Source of the DNA: Candidatus Kaiserbacteria bacterium
Lineage (GTDB): Bacteria; Patescibacteriota; Minisyncoccia; Phycocordibacterales; Phycocordibacteraceae
Assembly (NCBI GenBank): GCA_023264445.1
Contig: JAHFMN010000002.1
Coordinates: 206,720-242,597 of the forward strand
Reading direction: 5' to 3'
DNA: 35,878 nucleotides
Below are positions 16,411-22,293 of the stretch, piece by piece (the stretch's first letter is position 1; each line of letters opens with the position of its first letter). Under the pieces are notes generated by a model. That model made no database searches. It saw only the letters and a program-made list of their open reading frames with translations, and was not told the origin of the DNA. Made by a program: the position numbers and the translations under genes.

Positions 16411-18012
16411 CGGTCTAGTGCGCACGCTTGGAAAGCGTGTGAGGGGCAACCCTCCGAGAGTTCGAATCTCTCCGCCTCCGCCAGATGTCCAAGTTAGAAC
16501 CTTAGGTACGGCAAGGGTTTTTGAGGCGGTTTTAGAACCCTTGCCGCCGACTTTTGGGGGATCGAATTTGGACAATTGTAAATCCATAAGAACATCAAAG
16601 ACTGGCGTCCATATCGGCGTCAGTTTTTGATTTCTAACAGTAAATCCATCAATGCAAAGTTTTAGCACCGTTCGCTTCTGACTCGTACCACTCTTTTGGT
16701 ACACCTCGTCGGCATGATCCGTGAAGTCAAGAAGCTCATTGAACTTCTGCACAAATTTGTCTGACTTACCTTCAAGCTCAGATAAGCGATCCTGATACAT
16801 CTCTTTTTCCTTAAGAAGCTCGTCCTGAATCTTTATAAAGACCTCTGCGTCTATGATGCGTTTTGAACGATCTACAACGATGTTGCGGATCTGCTGTTGC
16901 ACTCTGATCAGGTCGTGTTTAATACTCTTACGTTCGTTTTCCTCCTGATCCATACGCTCTTTTGCAAAGTGTTGGAAGTACGCATCCAAGACCGTCTTGA
17001 ACTTAGGTGGTAATTCGACTCGTGAGAGATATGCCACCACCTGTTCCTCAATGAGCTCGGATCGTGTGTACTTTCTTTCCGGACACTTGGCATCACGCCG
17101 GTGGGAGCAGTTATAGTACAGGTGACCCTTTTTCACCTGACCACTCAACATAGAACCGCAATAACCACATCGCATAAAGCCGGTAAGTGGGAACGTGTGT
17201 TTGCGAGATCGATCCGCATAATGATTGTGTTGGGCGATAATCTCCTGCACGTCATCGAACAACTTCTTGGTGATGAGCGACGGAAAGTTTGCCTGATTAG
17301 TGGCCGATCTCGTTTTTATAAGACCATAGTAGATCGTGTTTTGAAGCATCCTCTCAACGCCTTTCTTTGAGACACGCTTGCCGGCCTTGCTCTTGAGACC
17401 ACGCCTTGCCAATTCATCACCGAGTGTGTAGTAAGAAAATTTGCCGGTTGCATAGAGTTCAAATCCAAGCTTCACATACGGAGCTCGGACATTGTCAACG
17501 ATCAGAGACTTGGTCTTCCTATCGTTCATATAACCAATAGGAGCGTATCCAGGGAACCTGCCACGCTCTACGGCCTCTTTGAGACCCTTTCTGACCTCCC
17601 AGCTGATGTTCTGGGACGTCCATTGAGCGATCGATGACATGATGTTCTCAACCAGCTCTCCGGAGAAAGACTCATCGAATTGCTCGACCACCGAGATCAA
17701 TCGAACATCATGCTTTTTGAGCATCATTTTGATCGCCGCATAGTCTGCGACGTTGCGACACATACGATCAAGTTTGTGCATCAGAATCGCATCGATCTTG
17801 TTATCAGTCTTTGCCCGGTGAAGCATTTTCTGGAGCTGTGGACGTTCGACGGTACGAGCTGATTCGCCCTTTTCCTCATAGATACCATCCTGTGCAAGAT
17901 TCCAGCCGTGATCCATGCCGTACTTTTGGCATGCTTTGACTTGCGCCGGGATACTCAGTTCTCGTTCGGCCTGACGAGAAGTAGAGACTCGGCCATAGAT
18001 TAAGTAATTCAT
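16336..18012 (-). CDS. Large serine recombinase (element integrase)
   Basis: The frame encodes 558 residues. The N-terminal resolvase domain (1-150) has YGRVSTSRQ with catalytic Ser10 and the LDRMCRN helix-E region. The recombinase domain follows (about 155-270: FPGYAPIGYMND, RMLQNTIYYGLI). A zinc ribbon has CGYC and a later CSH...C (about 283-310), and a coiled-coil-rich C-terminal region covers 340-450. Such enzymes integrate phages and elements at att sites. The ORF ends only after running antisense through tRNA-Ser and the GIY-YIG remnant: about the last 49 codons (from 16483 leftward) are chromosomal DNA. The true C terminus in the circular element is therefore different or shorter. Just inside the boundary, arms 16509-16519 and 16536-16546 (CGGCAAGGGTT/AACCCTTGCCG) form an 11-bp repeat. 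Confidence 0.9.
   Translation of the reverse strand: MNYLIYGRVSTSRQAERELSIPAQVKACQKYGMDHGWNLAQDGIYEEKGESARTVERPQLQKMLHRAKTDNKIDAILMHKLDRMCRNVADYAAIKMMLKKHDVRLISVVEQFDESFSGELVENIMSSIAQWTSQNISWEVRKGLKEAVERGRFPGYAPIGYMNDRKTKSLIVDNVRAPYVKLGFELYATGKFSYYTLGDELARRGLKSKAGKRVSKKGVERMLQNTIYYGLIKTRSATNQANFPSLITKKLFDDVQEIIAQHNHYADRSRKHTFPLTGFMRCGYCGSMLSGQVKKGHLYYNCSHRRDAKCPERKYTRSELIEEQVVAYLSRVELPPKFKTVLDAYFQHFAKERMDQEENERKSIKHDLIRVQQQIRNIVVDRSKRIIDAEVFIKIQDELLKEKEMYQDRLSELEGKSDKFVQKFNELLDFTDHADEVYQKSGTSQKRTVLKLCIDGFTVRNQKLTPIWTPVFDVLMDLQLSKFDPPKVGGKGSKTASKTLAVPKVLTWTSGGGGEIRTLGGLPLTRFPSVRTRPLCDASVFFILRYYPLFLKITRRMF
16396..16483 (+). tRNA. tRNA-Ser (anticodon GGA), integration site
   Basis: Acceptor GGAGGCG/CGCCTCC, anticodon stem CACGC/GCGTG with loop TTGGAAA (anticodon GGA), a long variable arm GAGGGGCAACCCTC and T arm GAGAG-TTCGAAT-CTCTC form a class II tRNA. 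Discriminator G and CCA are encoded. A -10-like TATGAA lies 6 nt upstream inside the GIY-YIG remnant. The element's recombinase gene runs antisense into its 3' end, so this tRNA is the likely attachment site. Confidence 0.95.
16509..16546. repeat. 11-bp inverted repeat next to the attachment boundary
   Basis: CGGCAAGGGTT (16509-16519) and AACCCTTGCCG (16536-16546) are perfect reverse complements separated by 16 nt, starting 26 bp after the tRNA-Ser CCA. Placement suits part of an att site or the recombinase terminator. The sequence is also translated in the recombinase frame. Confidence 0.5.
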
Positions 18013-18035
18013 AATTTATTTTGTTAGATAGCTTG

Positions 18036-18059
18036 AGGGCTCTCCGTTTGGAGAGCCCT
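18036..18059. terminator. Strong hairpin between repressor and recombinase genes
   Basis: AGGGCTCTCC (18036-18045) and GGAGAGCCCT (18050-18059) form a perfect 10-bp stem with a 4-nt loop. No U tract follows directly on the minus strand, so termination after the repressor gene is probable but not certain. Confidence 0.55.
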
Positions 18060-18064
18060 GGCGA

Positions 18065-18784
18065 TTAATATTTTTTTATGTGATAGACCAGTCGACCTAT
18101 CATCTTGATTTCTTTGAGATGGTAGGTTTTTTTGAACCCGTCCTTCTCTGGCCTGAGTTCAAGATGATCACCACGCTCATGATAATAAATCATCGCCAGA
18201 CCATCCGGTGTTCTAACGATTACAATATTCCCATTCTTCGGAGAAGCGTCGGCATCGAGGATGACAAAGTCTCCGGTAACAATGCCGGCGTCGGAAAGTG
18301 TGAGATCAGATACACGGAGTCCGAACACACGATGACCCGGCACGACATCATCTTTTGGAAGCAAAACAAAATCGCTCGATCGGCTCAAATGACCATCGAG
18401 ATCATCGATTGGAATTGCCACGAGCACTGGTAATTTAAAATGGCCACCATCGCTCGAAAAACTTTTTTTCAATTCCTCAAGTCCTTGCTCAAGCTTGCTG
18501 GTTGCCTCCTGCACACGCTTCTCTCCAACATCTTTGATATCAAATTTGTAATTTCCATCCTTGCTGACCTGTTGAATTTTTCCCTCCGTCCAATGTTTCT
18601 TTACTTCCTCCAGTGGAAGCTGATACGCCTTTGCCAAAATTTCCATTTGCTTATGGGACGGGATGCGAGCACCTGTCTCCAACTGGCTCACATAGCTCGA
18701 AGAAAAACCAAGCCTCTCTGCCAGCTCTTTAATACTCCAATTATTCGATTCCCTTTGTTTTTTTAGATATGAACCAAATGACAT
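18065..18784 (-). CDS. CI-like repressor (XRE HTH plus S24-like domain, active site lost)
   Basis: This 239-residue protein has an XRE helix-turn-helix (residues 4-60: LKKQRESNNWSIKELAERLGFSSSYVSQLETG), a charged linker and a C-terminal LexA/CI-type S24 domain (about 115-237). Aligned with LexA, VSGMSMKDIGI corresponds to VSDLTLSDAGI, so the catalytic Ser is Thr162. The catalytic Lys aligns with Ile199 (GLAMIYY). No Ala-Gly cleavage site is evident near 117-130. It should therefore bind DNA and dimerise but probably not self-cleave in the SOS response. It is divergent from a Cro-like gene across an operator region and upstream of the recombinase, the layout of a lysogeny switch. A leftward promoter (-35 TTGCTT, 17 bp, TATAGT) drives it. 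Confidence 0.88.
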   Translation of the reverse strand: MSFGSYLKKQRESNNWSIKELAERLGFSSSYVSQLETGARIPSHKQMEILAKAYQLPLEEVKKHWTEGKIQQVSKDGNYKFDIKDVGEKRVQEATSKLEQGLEELKKSFSSDGGHFKLPVLVAIPIDDLDGHLSRSSDFVLLPKDDVVPGHRVFGLRVSDLTLSDAGIVTGDFVILDADASPKNGNIVIVRTPDGLAMIYYHERGDHLELRPEKDGFKKTYHLKEIKMIGRLVYHIKKY

Positions 18785-18940
18785 ATTCGTTGATTTTGCT
18801 TAATCGGTTAACTACGACCTTGATTGCTTAACTATAGCAAATTAGCAAAGATTAAGCAACTTTGCTTATCCACAGCACGAGATATTGACCTTGTAAGCAA
18901 TTTTGCTTAATATGACTATAGAGGTCTAAAAGTTAATCAT
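18785..18940. promoter_or_regulatory. Divergent lysogeny-type control region with four operators
   Basis: The palindrome TTAAGCAA-NN-TTGCTTAA recurs. Near-complete copies are at 18852-18869 and 18893-18910; half-sites TTGCTTAA are at 18796-18803 and 18824-18831. The rightward promoter is TTGACC (18885-18890), 17 bp, TAATAT (18908-18913), with one operator filling the spacer. The leftward promoter is TTGCTT (complement of 18854-18859), 17 bp, TATAGT (complement of 18831-18836), with one operator over its -35 and a half-site over its -10. Confidence 0.8.
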
Positions 18941-19147
18941 ATGAACAAATCACCAGTAAATATAAAACTCCGTGACCTTCGAATCAAGAAAGGGCTAACA
19001 CAATACCAGTTAGCTCGAATTCTTGGTTTTAAGCACAACACTGCGATCAGCCGGTACGAGACAGGACGAAAGCGTCCGAATCTCGAAACAGCCCAGCGGA
19101 TCGCTTTGGCTCTCGGGGTCAGAGTAGAGGAAGTTTTCTTGCCTTAG
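18941..19147 (+). CDS. Small XRE-family regulator (Cro-like)
   Basis: This 68-residue protein is made almost entirely of an XRE helix-turn-helix: IKLRDLRIKKGLTQYQLARILGF followed by NTAISRYETGRKRPNLETAQRIALALGVRVEEVF. It has no effector domain. It is the first gene to the right of the operator region and is divergent from the CI-like repressor, so a Cro-like role on the same operators is likely. The predicted message from TAATAT starts about 20 nt upstream of ATG. A short CTTGCC/GGCAAG hairpin overlaps the stop codon. Confidence 0.85.
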   Translation: MNKSPVNIKLRDLRIKKGLTQYQLARILGFKHNTAISRYETGRKRPNLETAQRIALALGVRVEEVFLP

Positions 19148-19200
19148 GCAAGGTGGGGTCAAAAAAAGTGTGAGGTCACTTCTATGAACCAAACCACCGC

Positions 19201-19479
19201 ATGTCCAAACCAGACAAAGATGAGGAAGCTCTTGTTGAGCTTACTCGCAATGCACTTACCGACGTACTCGGTCGAGAGCCTTCCCGACAAGAAGTTTGGA
19301 AAGTCCATGCTGGCTTTAAGCGTATGGCATTCATGCTTTTGGATCACATGGATCACATCAAAAAACATGAGAACGAAAATCCTGATCAAGAGACTTATCC
19401 GGAGGATATGGACACGGATGACTCGGAAACCGCCGACAAGGAAGGAACTTCTTTGGAGACGGGAGAGTCTTCTGACTAA
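19201..19479 (+). CDS. Small acidic protein of the element, unknown function
   Basis: This is a 92-residue protein I do not recognise. The N-terminal half is predicted helical (EEALVELTRNALTDVLGREPSRQEVWKVHAGFKRMAFMLLDHM) and the C-terminal third is highly acidic and disordered (PEDMDTDDSETADKEG). No ribosome-binding site is clear. It overlaps longer frames on both strands (19184-19579 plus and 19159-19545 minus), but this frame has the most protein-like composition. It is in the early region after the Cro-like gene, where phages often encode small host-takeover or replication accessory proteins. Confidence 0.5.
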   Translation: MSKPDKDEEALVELTRNALTDVLGREPSRQEVWKVHAGFKRMAFMLLDHMDHIKKHENENPDQETYPEDMDTDDSETADKEGTSLETGESSD

Positions 19480-19578
19480 CTTCACCATCCGGGAACTTGA
19501 AAATCCAATTACACGACGAGACTTCTGCCGAGCGATGGACAACATCGACCGAGCTCTACCGAAATCTAGAGAATGGTA

Positions 19579-19642
19579 GACCGCCTCTTACTCTCCCCTC
19601 AATGGTCTGCCACCTCATTGAGAGGAGCGATAAGGTGCGGTC
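19579..19642. repeat. Imperfect 25-bp hairpin upstream of the replication-type gene
   Basis: GACCGC (19579-19584) pairs with GCGGTC (19637-19642), and CCCCTCAATG pairs with CATTGAGAGG across an 11-nt loop, with mismatches between. It fills much of the 200-bp gap before 19684, in which I see no well-supported gene. A frame ending at 19579 (FTIRELENPITRRDFCRAMD) lacks a good start. Confidence 0.6.
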
Positions 19643-19683
19643 TGGGTTTTGGTCGACCCTCGCCACGCCTTTATTTCTCGTGT

Positions 19684-20220
19684 ATGCCGGATGAAAAAAT
19701 AACAATCAGGGATCTTCGCAAAGGTGACTGGTATTGGATCAGTAAGGTGCTTCTCGATGAATATGGAAGCACAATAGGTCCGATCGGCATCGCTGTTTAT
19801 AACTGCCTGGCAGAGCATGCAAACCAGGAGGGTTTTTGTTTTCCATCACACCAAACAATCGCGAACAAGATTGGTGCAAGCATTTCGAGCGTGCAAAGGG
19901 GTATCCGGCAACTCATCAAATTAGAGATAATCCGAAAGAGCCGGCGACGCTACCACAATGTGTATTACCTGTTGAAACTAGATAGGTCATATAGACCGAC
20001 CTCAAACAAGCTCGGTCAGTCAGACCGGCACATCGGTCATATAGACCGGTCAGATCAGTCAGCAGGAACTACTAACAAGAATAAAGAAAAAGAATTTATT
20101 AATAAGAATTCCGAAGGCATTGGAAAAACTGGGGATAACTTGCACGAATTGAAATCCAAGCTCGCTGAAAAGATGTCGATGATTGGCTCAAAGAGAAGGG
20201 CGGCGATGGATGATAGCTGA
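19684..20220 (+). CDS. HTH replication-initiator-like protein (HTH_36 type)
   Basis: This 178-residue protein has a winged-helix domain (about residues 15-95). YWISKVLLDEYGSTIGPIGIAVYNCLAEHANQEGFCFPSHQTIANKIGASISSVQRGIRQLIKLEIIRK is the HTH_36 pattern found in phage and plasmid replication proteins. The C-terminal half (100-178) is polar, and its DNA carries three palindromic repeats and an A+T-rich run, as in the origin inside lambda gene O. I start at ATG 19684 (MPDEKITIRDL); the longer frame to 19573 has poor composition and crosses the hairpin. It is in the early region after cI/cro. A direct role as initiator is inference. Confidence 0.7.
   Translation: MPDEKITIRDLRKGDWYWISKVLLDEYGSTIGPIGIAVYNCLAEHANQEGFCFPSHQTIANKIGASISSVQRGIRQLIKLEIIRKSRRRYHNVYYLLKLDRSYRPTSNKLGQSDRHIGHIDRSDQSAGTTNKNKEKEFINKNSEGIGKTGDNLHELKSKLAEKMSMIGSKRRAAMDDS
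19985..20115. other. Candidate origin: three palindromic iterons plus A+T-rich run
   Basis: GGTCATATAGACCG (19985-19998), GGTCAGTCAGACCG (20014-20027) and GGTCATATAGACCG (20035-20048) are palindromic 14-mers with the form GGTCA-N4-AGACCG. Spacing is 29 and 21 bp, two to three helical turns. An A+T-rich stretch with AAGAATAAAGAAAAAGAA and TTATTAATAAG follows at about 20075-20110. All lie in the coding sequence of the HTH gene. Confidence 0.6.
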
Positions 20221-20232
20221 TCACCGTTGGCC

Positions 20233-20258
20233 GACCGGGAAGTGGTCGAATCCCGGTC
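20233..20258. terminator. Hairpin after the replication-type gene
   Basis: GACCGGGA (20233-20240) and TCCCGGTC (20251-20258) form a perfect 8-bp stem, 13 nt after the stop codon and followed by A+T-rich TGAAATATTATTAATTAA. It could terminate transcription or belong to the origin region, since it contains the iteron half GACCG. Nothing else convincing is seen before 20345. Confidence 0.45.
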
Positions 20259-20344
20259 TGAAATATTATTAATTAATCCAAGATCGAGGATTTCTGAAAG
20301 CCAAGATCAGCAATACCAGCTCCAAGAAACCTCCAACGCTTCTT

Positions 20345-20629
20345 ATGGATCAAGATCAATTAAATATCGGCAATTGTCCCCATTGCACAAGGATCATCTT
20401 CAAGAACGGAGCATTCAACTCGGACGCTTCGTTCACGATGCGTTGTCCGAGCTGTCAGAAACTCCTTGAGATAGAGATAAGAACAAAGATTGAAATTGTC
20501 ATAAAGCCGGCTGAAAGATATCTAACAGAGAAAAAGCCGAAATTTGGGAAATTGCCTCTGCTTTTTCTGATTCCTGCGCCTTCCTGCTCTTATGCAATCT
20601 GTATTTGCATAATCAACTGTCTTTGCTAA
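20345..20629 (+). CDS. Small zinc-ribbon protein
   Basis: This 94-residue protein begins MDQDQLNIGNCPHCTRIIFKN and has two CPxC knuckles (C11-P-H-C14 and C34-P-S-C37) about 20 residues apart, the layout of a one-zinc ribbon. A charged beta-type segment LLEIEIRTKIEIVIK follows, and the tail is hydrophobic with several Cys (SCSYAICICIINCLC), which may be a membrane segment or read-through of a shorter gene. No ribosome-binding site is visible. It is the last plus-strand gene before the convergent cargo block. The function is unknown. Confidence 0.5.
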   Translation: MDQDQLNIGNCPHCTRIIFKNGAFNSDASFTMRCPSCQKLLEIEIRTKIEIVIKPAERYLTEKKPKFGKLPLLFLIPAPSCSYAICICIINCLC

Positions 20630-20647
20630 CACGTCCTTCTGGAGTAA

Positions 20648-20676
20648 GCAAAAAGGAGCCAATCAGCCCCCTTTTA
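20648..20676. terminator. Convergent terminator-like hairpin
   Basis: AAAAAGGAGCC pairs imperfectly with GCCCCCTTTT across AATCA. A-rich and T-rich flanks allow it to act on either strand, between the convergent zinc-ribbon and multicopper oxidase genes. Confidence 0.45.
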
Positions 20677-20703
20677 CCCTTTGTTTGCCCCTGTGGCGAG
20701 TTT

Positions 20704-22281
20704 TTACTCGACTTTGAAGCTGAACATCATCCCTGACTCAAGATGCTCGGCGATGTGGCAATGTGCCATCCATATACCGGGATTTGAAGTGTCGAGCAGG
20801 ATATCCACCGTCTCTCCAGAAGGTATAAAGACCGTATCTTTCCATACAAGATTAGTTTCTTTTACACCGTTTCGTTCCAAGACTAGGAATCGCTGGCCGT
20901 GAAAATGCATCGGGTGTTGCATCGGGTGCATGGAATTCGGATCATTGAAAATCCTGATTTTGACCGGCACTCCACGCTTGAATGTCCAATCGATGTCCAT
21001 GTTCTCTTTTCCGGTTGCCTGATCCACCACTTTCCATTTGACTGAATCGGTATCGGACATTTGATTCATCATCTCGTTTTCGTCATCCCATTCAATACCT
21101 CCTTCCGGACTCATCATCGAGCCGCCCATCATTGTGCCGTCCGACATCATGTGGCCACCCATCATATTCATCATGTTCCCACCCATGTCGATGGAGAGTT
21201 TGATTTGTTTGTCCGGCATTTTGTCGAAATATTGTCGGAACGGAGCAATGCTCTCAGACGTTTCTCCATGAGTGCGGAGTTGATTGAACTCAGATGCATA
21301 AGAGACCTCAACAGAATCTGTGCTGACATTGGCCGTGCCAAGCGTGTAGGTTTTGTCCGGAGTCTTATTTTGAATCGCAAACATGCCGGCCTTATCAAAC
21401 AATACCTCAACAACAGCCCGCTCAGACGGTCCCAGTGTCACTGAATCTGCCCATTGATCCTTTTCGTATGCACCGCCATCCGCTCCAACCAGCTTCATTT
21501 TTACTCCTTCTATAGCAAAATTAAATGGTCTCGTGTTTGCTGAATTAGTGATATAGAGTCTCACAGCTTCGCCCTTTTTGGCAGATAGTGAGTAGTTAGT
21601 CTCGCCGTTTACGAGCATGACATTACCGAATCTTCCCATGAGGGTACGGTCGGCTTCTTGTTTGCTTAAAGCGATCGTTCCATCTTCGATAAGAATGTCA
21701 TCAAGAAAGAGTACGACTTCGCGGTTGACCGGCGACCAGTAATCGGCACCTCCGGGAACTACAAGGTAGTTTCCATAGAGCCCGAGCTCCTGCTCAAAAT
21801 CTTCTCGGACGTGAGGGTGATACCAATAGATTCCGGCATCAGGAAACTTGAGCTGGTAAGAAAAAATCTCACCCGGCTTCATTTCTTTTTGGGATGTCTG
21901 CGATCCATCAAACGCATTGTCCATTCTGACGCCGTGCGAGTGGAGAAGCGTATTCATATCAGTGCCATTTTTGAAATTGATCGTGACTTCCGCTCCTTGG
22001 GCGATTTTAATAAGCGGTCCCGGAATCGATCCGTTGTACGCAAGCATCCGATACTCTTTGCCATTAATATTCTTTTTGACATAGCTTGCAGTGAGATCAT
22101 AGGTATCGCCATTCTTTAGCTCAACGGTCTGTGTTGCCGAAGCTTCAGAGAGTCCGGAGGTATCCGCACTCACATACTCGCTCAGCACCAGAGAGGACGG
22201 ATTATTCTGCGAAAAGAGAAACGCTCCACCTATGGCGACTATTGCGATACCGAGACTAATGTAAAGATATTTTTTATTCAT
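20704..22281 (-). CDS. Multicopper oxidase with Met-rich segment
   Basis: This 525-residue enzyme probably oxidises Cu(I) outside the cytoplasm. The N-terminal TM anchor spans residues 5-24. Four copper-ligand motifs are intact: HSHG (114-117), WYHPH (153-157), HPMHFHG (about 457-463) and HCHIAEHLESGM (about 508-519), which together give type 1 and trinuclear centres. A Met/Gly/His-rich loop (about 366-395, repeats of the MMGGxMM kind) resembles the Cu(I)-binding Met-rich regions of CueO and CopA. It is the last gene of csoR-copB-oxidase, 12 nt after copB. Laccase-type activity on other substrates cannot be excluded. Confidence 0.93.
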   Translation of the reverse strand: MNKKYLYISLGIAIVAIGGAFLFSQNNPSSLVLSEYVSADTSGLSEASATQTVELKNGDTYDLTASYVKKNINGKEYRMLAYNGSIPGPLIKIAQGAEVTINFKNGTDMNTLLHSHGVRMDNAFDGSQTSQKEMKPGEIFSYQLKFPDAGIYWYHPHVREDFEQELGLYGNYLVVPGGADYWSPVNREVVLFLDDILIEDGTIALSKQEADRTLMGRFGNVMLVNGETNYSLSAKKGEAVRLYITNSANTRPFNFAIEGVKMKLVGADGGAYEKDQWADSVTLGPSERAVVEVLFDKAGMFAIQNKTPDKTYTLGTANVSTDSVEVSYASEFNQLRTHGETSESIAPFRQYFDKMPDKQIKLSIDMGGNMMNMMGGHMMSDGTMMGGSMMSPEGGIEWDDENEMMNQMSDTDSVKWKVVDQATGKENMDIDWTFKRGVPVKIRIFNDPNSMHPMQHPMHFHGQRFLVLERNGVKETNLVWKDTVFIPSGETVDILLDTSNPGIWMAHCHIAEHLESGMMFSFKVE

Positions 22282-22293
22282 AAAGTTTGTTAA

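Noticed and set aside
16071-16483. Intron splitting tRNA-Ser
   Set aside because: The downstream tRNA is complete by itself, so the upstream 13 bp are a duplicate, not a 5' exon.
19184-19579. 131-residue plus-strand ORF overlapping the acidic 92-residue gene
   Set aside because: Composition is irregular (many Trp, Arg, Cys shifts) and its start has no support; only its last 35 codons look possible and lack a start.
20227-20469. 80-residue ORF overlapping the zinc-ribbon gene
   Set aside because: It starts with TTG next to a hairpin and has low-complexity polar composition; the overlapping frame has two CPxC motifs.
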